Shown one piece after another: positions 24,335 through 32,747 of a stretch of 64,000 bases of DNA (position 1 is the first letter of the stretch; the number at the start of each line of letters is the position of its first letter). A model generated the notes under the pieces. The model was not told the origin of the DNA. It searched no databases and saw nothing but the letters and a program-made list of their open reading frames with translations. The stretch is from Deltaproteobacteria bacterium (lineage in GTDB: Bacteria > Chloroflexota > Dehalococcoidia > Dehalococcoidales > BS750m-G39), in contig JAUVYB010000004.1 of the NCBI GenBank assembly GCA_030603275.1, positions 23,778-87,777 of the forward strand. The letters are read 5' to 3'. The translations under genes and the position numbers were made by a program.

Positions 24335-25537
24335 ATGAGGCGGTTCCTGAGCATTTTGTTCGCCCTGGGGCTGGTATTGAGCTTCAGCCTGGTGACAGCA
24401 GTGCCCGTCCTGGCCGTGCCCGAAGTCTGGGTTGATGATGGTTTCACCCCGGCAACTCCCGGCTGGGGCACCACCCACTTTGCCACCATCACCAATGGCA
24501 TTATTGCTGCCGACCTAGGCAGCGCTACTGTCCATGTGGCTGCCGGCACCTACTATGAGCAAGACATCCTCATGAAGAACGGGGTGGACGTGCTGGGGGC
24601 GGGGGCCGGTAGTACCACCATTGACGCCGGCGGCGGCGGCGGCCACGTGGTGATCGCCAGCGGTGTGGACTCGACAACCACCATCGATGGCTTTACCATC
24701 ACCGGCGGCAACACCGACGTCGGCGGGGGGATGTACATTTACAATGCCTCCTCGCCGACGGTGAGCAACTGCATCATCACCGGCAACCATGCCGCCAACT
24801 ACGGCGGCGGGATGTACATTCATGAATCATCGCCGCTGGTGGTCAACTGCGTCTTCGAGAGCAACACGTCCGATAACCGCGGCGGGGGAATCGCCTGCCG
24901 GTCTGGTTCCACCCCCACTATTGTCAATTGCATTATCGTCGACAACACGGCAGTTGACGGCGGGGGAATCTACGTTGACGGCACTTCCGCCCCCACCATT
25001 GTCAATAACACTATTGTCGGCAACACGGCAACTACCGGCGGCGGAATATACACCGGTCCCTCACCCACCATTACCAATAACATCATCGTCAGCAACACGG
25101 CAACTACCGGCGGCGGAATATACTGTACCACCGCCACACTCGCAATATACTACAACGATGTCTACAATAATGACCTGGTTAACTGCATATCAACCAGCGG
25201 AATCTCCTCAGACCCCGAGTTTATCGGCGGCGGCGACTACCACCTCGACTCATCCGTTCCCTCTCCCTGCATTGATGCCGGCGATAACGCGGCCATACCC
25301 GTTGGGATTACCACCGACTTCGAGGGTGAGCCGCGCATCTATCCTGGAGGAGGAACGGTGGATATGGGCGCCGACGAGTACTATGTGGCACCACCACCAC
25401 CACCCAGCGGGACGGTGGGCGGGGAGGTCTACCCGGTAGATAAGGCGGCCCTGCTGCTGCCCTGGCTGGGTTTGGGGCTGGTTCTGATTTTAGCCGCCGG
25501 CGGCTTAATCCTGGTAAGACGACAAGCCCATCGATAA
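24335..25537 (+). CDS. Exported right-handed beta-helix protein with C-terminal anchor
   Basis: A signal peptide (MRRFLSILFALGLVLSFSLVTAVPVLA) leads into a parallel beta-helix built from repeats such as GGGMYIYNASSPTVSNCIITGN, GGGIYVDGTSAPTIVNNTIVGN and GGGIYTGPSPTITNNIIVSN. DAGDNAAIPVGITTDFEGEPRI..VDMGADEY is the 'choice-of-anchor Q'-like end of such helices. A Pro-rich spacer, then VGGEVYPVDKAALLLPWLGLGLVLILAAGGLILVRR, forms a terminal membrane anchor. The protein is probably displayed on the cell surface and may bind or cut polysaccharide. It is eight bases upstream of a lipoprotein gene. Confidence 0.85.
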   Translation: MRRFLSILFALGLVLSFSLVTAVPVLAVPEVWVDDGFTPATPGWGTTHFATITNGIIAADLGSATVHVAAGTYYEQDILMKNGVDVLGAGAGSTTIDAGGGGGHVVIASGVDSTTTIDGFTITGGNTDVGGGMYIYNASSPTVSNCIITGNHAANYGGGMYIHESSPLVVNCVFESNTSDNRGGGIACRSGSTPTIVNCIIVDNTAVDGGGIYVDGTSAPTIVNNTIVGNTATTGGGIYTGPSPTITNNIIVSNTATTGGGIYCTTATLAIYYNDVYNNDLVNCISTSGISSDPEFIGGGDYHLDSSVPSPCIDAGDNAAIPVGITTDFEGEPRIYPGGGTVDMGADEYYVAPPPPPSGTVGGEVYPVDKAALLLPWLGLGLVLILAAGGLILVRRQAHR

Positions 25538-25544
25538 ACCAGCT

Positions 25545-26348
25545 ATGAAGCGGTATCTGATTATAGCCCTGGCGGTGCTTACCCTGGCCCTGCCGGGGTT
25601 AGCTTTATGCACCGGCTGCCCGCCACCCCCCTCCAATTCCGGAACCAGAGCCGCCATCGTTGACCAGCTGGCCGTCATGGATCCAAACCAGGACTTTACC
25701 GACCGGGTGACGGCCGAGCTTGAAGCCTGCGGCTTTGAGGTGGATGTTTACTCGGGGGAGGAGGTCAGCGTTGAGCTCTACCGCCGGCTGCCCCAATACG
25801 GCTACAAGCTAATCATCTTCCGCGCCCACGCCGGTCTTTTGCAAGCGGAGGACGATTCCGGGGTAGTGGGGGTAAAGCAGGCCACCTACCTGTTTACCGC
25901 CGAGGAATACCGGCAGTACAGATACGTCCGCGAGCAGCTGGACGACCAGCTCCTGCCGGCGGAGATGACCCCTGACTTTCCCCTGGTCTTTGCCGTCAAT
26001 TCCAGGTTTGTCCTGGAGAGCATGCCGGGGAGTTTTGACGACACGCTGATAATAATGATGGGCTGCTCCTGTAGCTACCTGGAGGATATGGCCGCCGCCT
26101 TTATCTTTAAGGGGGCGTCAACCTATATGGGGTGGGGCGGCAGCGTGACTCTGGACTATGTCGACCGGGCCGCCGCCGACCTTATCACCAACCTGTGTAC
26201 TGAAGGCATGACGGTGGGAGAGGCAGCGGCCAAAACCATGACCGGGATAGGGCCCGACCCGGAATGGGGCGCCGGCCTGAGATTCCACCCCAGAGAGAGC
26301 AGCGGGCAGACTATCGCCGAACTTGCAGGGACAACGGGCGGGGAGTAA
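25545..26348 (+). CDS. Lipoprotein with possible caspase-like (clan CD) peptidase fold
   Basis: The first 25 residues form a lipoprotein-type signal ending ALCTGC. The body (267 residues in all) alternates strands and helices. His95 follows a hydrophobic strand (KLIIFRAHAGLL) and Cys174 follows another (DTLIIMMGCSCSYLEDMAAAFIFKGASTYMGWGGSV). This His-then-Cys arrangement after two core strands, with a later GA..YMGW strand, is the layout of clan CD peptidases such as caspases and gingipains. I infer a surface-exposed peptidase or an inactive relative. It probably forms an operon with the beta-helix protein just upstream. Confidence 0.6.
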   Translation: MKRYLIIALAVLTLALPGLALCTGCPPPPSNSGTRAAIVDQLAVMDPNQDFTDRVTAELEACGFEVDVYSGEEVSVELYRRLPQYGYKLIIFRAHAGLLQAEDDSGVVGVKQATYLFTAEEYRQYRYVREQLDDQLLPAEMTPDFPLVFAVNSRFVLESMPGSFDDTLIIMMGCSCSYLEDMAAAFIFKGASTYMGWGGSVTLDYVDRAAADLITNLCTEGMTVGEAAAKTMTGIGPDPEWGAGLRFHPRESSGQTIAELAGTTGGE

Positions 26349-26440
26349 AGCTTTTTTTCAATGAACAAGGCGCTTAACGGCTGAATTTTCTTTCTAGTTA
26401 TGTTAAAATACATAAAATCATCCGGCAGTGAGGAGGAGTG

Positions 26441-27346
26441 GTGAAAGAAGCTATTGATAAATTCCTGAACTATCTGGCGGTGGAGAAGGGCTTTTCCCGG
26501 AACACCACAGAAGCCTACAAGAACGACCTGAACCAGCTGACCGGCTTTCTGGAAGAGGCGGCCAAGGGGGGAACTATCCCGCCCTGGACAGCCTTTGACC
26601 GGCAGGCCGTCTTAAGCTACCTGACCAACCTCAAGGAGAGGCGGTACGCCGCCACAACGGTAGCCCGCAAGGTGGCCGCCATCAAGTCCTTCTTCAGCTT
26701 TCTGACGGCGGAGGGGCTGGTAAAGGAAAACCCAACGCGGGATGTGCCCTCACCGAGGGTGGGCAAGTCGCTGCCCAAGCCAATCTCAATCACACAGGCC
26801 CGCCAGCTGCTGGACGAAACGGAAAAGCGGGCGACGCCGGAAGCCAAGAGAGATAAAGCCATGCTGCACCTGCTCTATGCCAGCGGCATGAGGGTGAGCG
26901 AACTGGTATCGCTGAACCTGAACGATATAGATACTGACGGCGGCTATGTGCGCTGCTTCGGCAAAGGGAGCAAGGAGCGGCTCATCCCCATTCACAGCCA
27001 GGCGGTGGCGGCGCTGAAGGATTATATAAGCGAGGGACACCCCAGGCTGAAAGCCGGCGACGGAGAGGAGGCCCTGTTCCTTAACCGGCGCGGCGAGAGG
27101 CTGACACGGCAGGGGCTGTGGCAGATACTCAAGGGCTACGCTAAAGCGGCCAAGCTGGGTGTTGAAATTACCCCCCATACGCTGCGGCACAGCTTTGCCA
27201 CCCACATGCTGAGCGGCGGGGCCGACCTGAGGTCGGTTCAGGAGCTGCTGGGGCACGCCAATATCTCCACCACTCAGGTCTATACCCACCTGACCACGGA
27301 ACACGTCCGGCGCGCCTATGAAAAATCTCACCCGAGGGCTAAGTAG
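26441..27346 (+). CDS. xerD: XerC/XerD-family tyrosine recombinase
   Basis: About 301 residues with an N-terminal SAM-like domain (FLNYLAVEKGFSRNTTEAYKNDLNQL) and a complete catalytic set: Arg in GMRVSELVSL, Lys in GKGSKERLIPI, HxxR in HTLRHSFATHML, His in LLGHANISTTQVYTH and the nucleophile Tyr. Size and context (housekeeping genes around it) fit chromosome-dimer resolution rather than phage integration. Two adjacent GTG codons (26438, 26441) follow aggagg; the second has the better spacing. Confidence 0.92.
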   Translation: MKEAIDKFLNYLAVEKGFSRNTTEAYKNDLNQLTGFLEEAAKGGTIPPWTAFDRQAVLSYLTNLKERRYAATTVARKVAAIKSFFSFLTAEGLVKENPTRDVPSPRVGKSLPKPISITQARQLLDETEKRATPEAKRDKAMLHLLYASGMRVSELVSLNLNDIDTDGGYVRCFGKGSKERLIPIHSQAVAALKDYISEGHPRLKAGDGEEALFLNRRGERLTRQGLWQILKGYAKAAKLGVEITPHTLRHSFATHMLSGGADLRSVQELLGHANISTTQVYTHLTTEHVRRAYEKSHPRAK

Positions 27347-27356
27347 GAGGTAGCAG

Positions 27357-27632
27357 ATGACGGGCAAATCAAAGCGGGGCAAACACCTGTCGCGGAGCCA
27401 GAGAAAGGGCAAGAAGGTTTTTTCGGCACCGGCGGCTTTGAAACCGGTAGGGACGGGAGCAAGCAGGCCGGCTCCCGAAGCAGTTAAGGCACCTCCGGCA
27501 CCGGCGCCAAAGCTAAAAGCTCCGGTCATGGTGGCCCATGCTTCCAACGTGGTCGCCGAGCTGCGCCGAATCGGCATCTTGGCGGGGATAATGATAGTTA
27601 TTCTGGTGATTTTAGCCCTGATTTTCGCTTGA
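27357..27632 (+). CDS. Small basic membrane protein, unknown
   Basis: The 91-residue product has a basic N terminus (MTGKSKRGKHLSRSQRKGKK), a Pro/Ala-rich middle and one C-terminal membrane helix (GILAGIMIVILVILALIFA). ATG 27357 follows taggaggtag. It lies 10 bases after xerD and is likely co-transcribed. No family recognised; tail-anchored topology is inferred. Confidence 0.65.
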   Translation: MTGKSKRGKHLSRSQRKGKKVFSAPAALKPVGTGASRPAPEAVKAPPAPAPKLKAPVMVAHASNVVAELRRIGILAGIMIVILVILALIFA

Positions 27633-27659
27633 ATCCCGTCCCTGCGGTGGGTAGCTATT

Positions 27660-28298
27660 ATGGATTTTGAAGCGGCCAGGGCTGAGCTAATCGAGCAACT
27701 CAGCACCGAGATTATAGACCAAAGGGTACTGGCGGCGATGCGCGCTATCCCCAGGGAGCTTTTTATACCCCCGGAAAGCCGTCACCTGGCCTACCAGGAT
27801 AAACCGCTGCCTATCGGCCACGGGCAGACCATCTCCCAGCCGTTTATTATCGCCCTGATGACCGAGGCGCTGGAGCTTACCGGCAAGGAGAAGGTGCTGG
27901 AGATAGGCACCGGCAGCGGCTACCAGGCGGCCATCCTGGCCGAGCTGGCAGGGAAGGTGGTTACCACCGAACGGGTTAAGCCCCTGGCGGATACGGCTAA
28001 AAAGCTGCTGGACAAGCTGGGCTATACCAACATCGAGGTACACCCGGCCGAGGAAACCCTGGGCTGGCGGCGGCAGGCCCCCTATGACGCCATTATGGTT
28101 ACCGCGGCCGCTCCCAAGGTGCCGCCCGAGCTTATCGCCCAGCTCGCCATCGGGGGGCGGCTGGTGATTCCGGTCGGCTCCCGCGATATCCAGGAGCTGT
28201 GCAAAATCAGCCGGGGCAAGAAGAAGAATAAAATTAAGAACCTTGGCGGCTGCCGTTTCGTTTCTCTAATCGGCAGGGGCGCCTGGGAAACGGACTAG
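27660..28298 (+). CDS. pcm: Protein-L-isoaspartate O-methyltransferase
   Basis: A 212-residue class I methyltransferase with the PCMT signature PIGHGQTISQPFIIALMTEAL and SAM-binding LEIGTGSGYQAAILAELAGKVVTTERV. The C-terminal LAIGGRLVIPVG is also typical. It methylates isoaspartyl residues so that damaged proteins can be repaired. The start ATG at 27660 lacks a clear SD, although the family N terminus fits. Same strand as xerD and the nitroreductase. Confidence 0.95.
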   Translation: MDFEAARAELIEQLSTEIIDQRVLAAMRAIPRELFIPPESRHLAYQDKPLPIGHGQTISQPFIIALMTEALELTGKEKVLEIGTGSGYQAAILAELAGKVVTTERVKPLADTAKKLLDKLGYTNIEVHPAEETLGWRRQAPYDAIMVTAAAPKVPPELIAQLAIGGRLVIPVGSRDIQELCKISRGKKKNKIKNLGGCRFVSLIGRGAWETD

Positions 28299-28310
28299 AA
28301 GGAGGGCGAG

Positions 28311-28886
28311 ATGGAATTAATAGAAGCAATAAAGGGCCGGAGAAGCATCCGCAAGTATACGTCCAGGGCGGTGGACGATAAGACCCTGAATACTATCTTA
28401 GAAGCCGCCCGCCAGGCGCCGTCCTGGGCTAATACCCAGTGCTGGCGATTCATTCTGGTGCGGGATAGCAAGATAAAGGACAGGCTCGCTGACACTTTAA
28501 TGCGTTTACCCGACAGGCTTAATCCGAGTGCCGAGGCTGTCAAGAAGACGTCGGTGACCATCGTCGCCTGTGCCGAGACAAAGAGGTCGGGCTATTCCTT
28601 CCGTGAGCCAAAAGAACCGGTGACCGATAAGGGAGACTGGTACATGTATGACGTCGCCCTGGCCATGCAGAACCTGACGCTGGCCGCCCACGCCCTGGGC
28701 CTGGGCACGGTACACATCGGCGCTTTCGACGCGGTAAAGGCGGCCGAGGTTCTGGGAGTGCCTGAGGGCTACGCTGTCGTCACTATGACCCCGCTGGGCT
28801 ACCCCGATGAAGCGCCCGAAGCCAGGCCGAGGAAAGAGCTAAATGAAATCGTTTTCTACGATAAGTTTGGTGGTGAACAAGGCTAA
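28311..28886 (+). CDS. Nitroreductase-family flavoprotein
   Basis: The 191-residue protein opens with MELIEAIKGRRSIRKYTSRAVDDKTLNTILEAARQAPSWANTQCWRFI, the FMN-binding signature of the family, and has LAAHALGLGTVHIGAFD and MTPLGYPDEAP near the end. Such enzymes use NAD(P)H and FMN to reduce nitro, quinone or other substrates. An aaggagg-type SD lies 7 bases before ATG 28311. Confidence 0.92.
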   Translation: MELIEAIKGRRSIRKYTSRAVDDKTLNTILEAARQAPSWANTQCWRFILVRDSKIKDRLADTLMRLPDRLNPSAEAVKKTSVTIVACAETKRSGYSFREPKEPVTDKGDWYMYDVALAMQNLTLAAHALGLGTVHIGAFDAVKAAEVLGVPEGYAVVTMTPLGYPDEAPEARPRKELNEIVFYDKFGGEQG

Positions 28887-28936
28887 GCCGGCATGAGATA
28901 CAGATGGTGGGTTATTAATAACAAGGAGGAAACGCT

Positions 28937-29422
28937 ATGAATGAGCTGGGTATGGTCGCTCCCTTCTGGGTAATAGTGCTGATATGGCTGGCCAAAGTGG
29001 TGGTGCTGACTTTAGTCTCGGCGCTGCTGGCCTGCCTGGGCGTGCGGGCGCTGGACGCCTTAACCCCCCACATCCCCCACCGCGAGCGCATCGGGGAGGA
29101 CCCGGTGGCTACCGGACTGTTTATCAGCGGCTTCTTTATCCTCATGGGGCTGGTCATCCACGGCGCCATCACGGCACTTACCGCCGTCACCACCCCCATA
29201 GTCTGGTACATCTTTGATTTCAGGACCTGGGGGCTGCTGGCCATGAGCTTCGTGGTGAGCCTGCTTATCGGGGTAGCCCTGTTCTATATCATGGACAAGC
29301 TGACACCTAAAATACCCTTTGCCGGCATCAAGAACAGCCCGGTGGCGGTAGGGATACACGTCTTCGGCTACCTGGTCTTCTTCGGCCTGATCCTCCACGC
29401 CGCCCTGACGGGACCACTATGA
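28937..29422 (+). CDS. Four-helix integral membrane protein, unknown
   Basis: The 161-residue product has two similar halves. Each has a loop DALTPHIPHRERIGEDPVATGLFISGFFILMGLVIHGAIT or DKLTPKIPFAGIKNSPVAVGIHVFGYLVFFGLILHAALT, which points to an internal duplication. This resembles DUF350-like membrane proteins, but I do not assert it. SD caaggaggaaacgct precedes ATG 28937. Its stop overlaps the next start (ATGA). Confidence 0.7.
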   Translation: MNELGMVAPFWVIVLIWLAKVVVLTLVSALLACLGVRALDALTPHIPHRERIGEDPVATGLFISGFFILMGLVIHGAITALTAVTTPIVWYIFDFRTWGLLAMSFVVSLLIGVALFYIMDKLTPKIPFAGIKNSPVAVGIHVFGYLVFFGLILHAALTGPL

Positions 29423-30267
29423 GAAAAATCGGCATTTTAGTCGGCTTGAGCTTAATACTGGTAGCGGGCCTGGCCACCGCCGGCTACGCCTGGGCGTCTC
29501 CATCCGAGAATTTCAACGAGCTAAACGGCGACGTCTTTGACGACTGGGAGGTATGCCGCACCCGCGCCTTCGGCGAGGACGGCTTTTACCAGGTATCGGA
29601 GGCCACCTTCCGCCCGGTGATAGCCTTCGAGAGCCTGGGCGAGAACGCGGCCACGGCCTACCGCCTGGGGGAGCAGTTTGCCGGCGAGTACACCAACCGT
29701 AACCAGAGGGCGGAGGCGATATTCAGCTTCGTGCGGGACCGGGTGAGGTACACCAGCGATATCGACCAGTTTGACCACGAGGAGTTCGCCCAGAATGCCG
29801 ATGAGCTGGCGGCTATACTTGAGGGGGGCGGGGCCGGCTACGGCGACTGCGAGGATAGCGCCGTACTGCTGGCAGTGATGTATAAGGGGGCGGGATACCG
29901 TTCGGCGATAGTCATCGGCGAGGGGCACACCGCCACCATGGTCCACCTGCCCGACTACGATACGGCGCCGGTGCTGTTCGAGGTGGACGGTGAGCCGGGC
30001 TGGGTCTGGGCCGAGGCTACAGGGCGGAATAACCCGCTGGGCTGGACAGCCAAGGAATTCGTCGGGGTTACCCTGGCGGCCTACGAAATAACCGAAGAAG
30101 CGATAGTCCCCGCGGAACCGACGGCACCACCTTTGATCGCAGTTTCCCAAGGCGGAGGCGGCAGTAGCAGCGGTGGCTTCCCCACCCGCTATTCCTTCTT
30201 CGGGATAATTTTCCTGTTATGGATAGTCCCCTCTTTGTTCAGGAAAAAACGGCGGCGCGCCCGCTAG
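29419..30267 (+). CDS. Exported transglutaminase-like protein with C-terminal anchor
   Basis: A signal peptide (MRKIGILVGLSLILVAGLATAGYA) precedes a transglutaminase-like domain. The likely catalytic Cys is in GAGYGDCEDSAVLLAVMYKGAGYRSAIVIG, and the His is in EGHTATMVHLPDY. A Gly/Ser-rich spacer (GGGGSSSGG), one membrane helix (FFGIIFLLWIVPSLF) and a KKRRRAR tail follow. The domain may act as a peptidase or cross-linking enzyme outside the membrane. Coupled by a four-base overlap to the duplicated membrane protein, which may be its partner. Confidence 0.8.
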   Translation: MRKIGILVGLSLILVAGLATAGYAWASPSENFNELNGDVFDDWEVCRTRAFGEDGFYQVSEATFRPVIAFESLGENAATAYRLGEQFAGEYTNRNQRAEAIFSFVRDRVRYTSDIDQFDHEEFAQNADELAAILEGGGAGYGDCEDSAVLLAVMYKGAGYRSAIVIGEGHTATMVHLPDYDTAPVLFEVDGEPGWVWAEATGRNNPLGWTAKEFVGVTLAAYEITEEAIVPAEPTAPPLIAVSQGGGGSSSGGFPTRYSFFGIIFLLWIVPSLFRKKRRRAR

Positions 30268-30580
30268 CCATCCACCCCACTTTATAACGAGTGTTTTATT
30301 TCCCACCCTCCCACCCAAAAGAGGTTAGACCTCTCTTACTTCTTTGTTAACCCCACCCCTTTTTAACAGTACTCTTTCTTCCCACCCCCCCCCACCCTAC
30401 AGAAGTGATACTTCTATCAATTTCTTTTTAGAGGGTGGGGACAAGGGGGAGATAATCTCTTCCCTCTGGGAGGTGGGGAATGAGAGAGTCTAAGAGGGGC
30501 GAAGCCCCTCTTCTAAAATAATCTTCCCCTTCCCCTTAACAAGGGGAAGGGGATACAGGGGATAGGGTTACCTTAAAATA
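30268..30580 (+). repeat. Repeat island 10 (module A, reversed B)
   Basis: Fragments of type tttatttcccaccctcccac begin the island. Module A spans about 30393-30429. A reversed B at about 30490-30570 has agaggggc-gaa-gcccctct first, then ccccttccccttaacaaggggaagggg, atacaggggatagggtt. The rest holds no ORF. Confidence 0.75.
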
Positions 30581-30589
30581 AAACTAAGC

Positions 30590-30634
30590 TTGCTCTAGCA
30601 TCAAGCTCCGAGTATAATAGTCCGAGTATAATAG
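30590..30634 (+). promoter_or_regulatory. Promoter with duplicated -10 region for EF-G paralogue
   Basis: TTGCTC at 30590-30595, a 17-base spacer and TATAAT at 30613-30618. The 14-mer tccgagtataatag is perfectly repeated in tandem (30607-30620 and 30621-30634), giving a second TATAAT 14 bases on. Confidence 0.65.
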
Positions 30635-30677
30635 CTTATTGGATTATCGGATTAAGATATAGAGAGCAGGTGCCCAG

Positions 30678-32747
30678 ATGCAAAAACAGGGACTTGAGAA
30701 CATCCGCAACGTCGTTTTGCTATCACACAGCGGCGCCGGTAAGACCTCGGCCGCCGAGGCCATGCTGTTTACCGCCGGCGCCATCAAGCGCCTGGGCAAG
30801 ACTGATGACGGCAGTACCACCTCGGACTACGAGCCCGACGAGGTAAAGCGCCAGATAAGCATAAACCTGTCTGTTCTCCCCTGCCAGTGGCAGGATACCA
30901 AGATTAACCTCCTGGATACCCCCGGCTACGCCGACTTCGTCGGCGAGGTCAATGCGGCCATAAGGGTGGCCGAGGGGGCGGTAATTATGATCTGCGCCGC
31001 CTCCGGGGTTGAGGTGGGTACCGAACAGGCCTGGGCGTACTGCGAGCAGGCGGAGCTGCCCCGCCTAATCTTTGTCAACAAGATGGACCGCGAGAACGCC
31101 GACTTTAATAAAACGGTGGCACAGATTCAGGCCAAGTTCGGCCCCAGGTGCCTGCCGGCGCAGCTGCCCATAGGCGCCCAGGATAAATTCGAGGGCGTGA
31201 TTGACCTGCTAACCATGAAAGCCTATACCGGCACCGAGGGAAAAGAGGCGGAGATTCCCGAATCGCTTGAAAAGCAGGCCGAATCTTACCGGGAGAAGCT
31301 GATAGAAGCGGCCGCCGAGGCCGATGACAAGCTCATCGAGAAGTACCTTGAGGGCGGCGAGCTAAGCCAGGAGGAGTTCAGTAGCGGCCTGCGGCAGGCG
31401 GTGGTAAGCGGCAAGGTGATACCTATCTTTACCGGCTCGGCGCTGAAAAATATCGGCTTCAAGCTGTTTCTTAACGCTATACATGACTACCTGCCTTCGG
31501 CCAAAGAGCGGAAGGTGGTAACTATAAGCGATTCAACCAAAAGCACAGTCGAGCCCAGCGCCGATGCCCCACTGGCGGCTCTAGTATTCAAGACCAGCGC
31601 CGACCCCTACGTGGGCAAGCTCACCTACTTCCGGGTCTATAACGGCGCCATCAGCAGCAACTCCCATGTGTGGAACGCCAACCACAAAGGCGCCGAGCGC
31701 ATCGGGCAGCTATTCGTGCTGAGGGGCAAGAACCAGGAACCGGTGCCCCAGCTGGTGGCGGGGGACATCGGGGCGGTGGCCAAGCTGGCCCTGACCAGCA
31801 CCGGCGATACCCTGAGCGATCAGGACAAGCCGATAAAGATCGCCCCCGTCGAGTTCCCCGAGCCGGCTTTCAGCCTGGGGGTACACCCCAAGACCAAGTC
31901 CGACGTGGACAAGCTGGGCGCGACCCTGACCCGGATGGTCGAGGAAGACCACACCCTCCGCGTGCGCCGCGATACCGACACCAACGAGACGGTTATGTCC
32001 GGAATCGGAGAGTCCCACCTAGAGGTGGCGGCGGAAAAGATGCAGCGCAAGTTCGGCGTGGGGGTGACGCTGGAAACACCCAAAGTCCCCTATAAAGAGA
32101 CGATTACCACCGGCGCCAAGGCCGAATATAAGCATAAGAAGCAGACGGGGGGGCACGGCCAGTACGGGCATGTCAAGCTCGAGCTTGAGCCCCTGCCGCG
32201 GGGCACCGGTAACGAGTTCGCCGCCAAGGTAGTCGGCGGGTCTATACCCCGGAACTATATCCCGGCGGTGGAAAAGGGCGTCAATGAAGCCTTTAAAGAA
32301 GGTGTTCTGGCTCACTACCCGATTGCCGACCTTAAGGCCACCGTCTACGACGGCGGCTTCCACCCGGTTGATTCATCGGAAATATGCTTCAAGATTGCCG
32401 GGGCCGGGGCGCTAAAGAAAGGGTTAACCGAGGGGCAGCCTATCCTGCTCGAGCCGATAATTGATATCACCATTACCGTCCCCGAGGAGTTCACCGGCGA
32501 TATCATCGGCGACCTTAACACCAAGCGGGCGCGGGTGCAGGGGATGAACCCGGGGGGAGGCATCAACATTATTGAGGCCCAGGTGCCGCTGGCCGAGGTC
32601 CTGCGCTACGCCATAGACCTGAAATCGATAACACAGGGGCGGGGCAGCTACAAGATGGCCTTCAGCCGCTACGAAGAGGTGCCGGCCCACGTCGCCCAGA
32701 AGATTATCGCCGAACGTGAAGCCGAGAGGCAGGCGGAGAAGGCTTAG
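30678..32747 (+). CDS. Elongation factor G-like translational GTPase (EF-G2 type)
   Basis: A 689-residue EF-G with all five domains. G1 is SHSGAGKT (residues 16-23), G4 VNKMDREN; later domain IV is seen in GGHGQYGHVKLELEPL and domain V in NTKRARVQGMNPGGG. Two features set it apart from canonical EF-G: switch I reads RQISINLS instead of RGITI, and G3 is DTPGYADF, with Tyr84 where the catalytic His normally stands. Both are seen in the EF-G2/EF-G-like paralogue group, some of which have weak or no ribosome-dependent GTPase activity. It may act under special conditions rather than in routine translocation. Confidence 0.88.
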   Translation: MQKQGLENIRNVVLLSHSGAGKTSAAEAMLFTAGAIKRLGKTDDGSTTSDYEPDEVKRQISINLSVLPCQWQDTKINLLDTPGYADFVGEVNAAIRVAEGAVIMICAASGVEVGTEQAWAYCEQAELPRLIFVNKMDRENADFNKTVAQIQAKFGPRCLPAQLPIGAQDKFEGVIDLLTMKAYTGTEGKEAEIPESLEKQAESYREKLIEAAAEADDKLIEKYLEGGELSQEEFSSGLRQAVVSGKVIPIFTGSALKNIGFKLFLNAIHDYLPSAKERKVVTISDSTKSTVEPSADAPLAALVFKTSADPYVGKLTYFRVYNGAISSNSHVWNANHKGAERIGQLFVLRGKNQEPVPQLVAGDIGAVAKLALTSTGDTLSDQDKPIKIAPVEFPEPAFSLGVHPKTKSDVDKLGATLTRMVEEDHTLRVRRDTDTNETVMSGIGESHLEVAAEKMQRKFGVGVTLETPKVPYKETITTGAKAEYKHKKQTGGHGQYGHVKLELEPLPRGTGNEFAAKVVGGSIPRNYIPAVEKGVNEAFKEGVLAHYPIADLKATVYDGGFHPVDSSEICFKIAGAGALKKGLTEGQPILLEPIIDITITVPEEFTGDIIGDLNTKRARVQGMNPGGGINIIEAQVPLAEVLRYAIDLKSITQGRGSYKMAFSRYEEVPAHVAQKIIAEREAERQAEKA

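Noticed and set aside
26390-26420. dif-like half site (ttatgttaaa) before xerD
   Set aside because: Only one half matches; the partner XerC arm and the central spacer are missing, so it is probably the AT-rich promoter.
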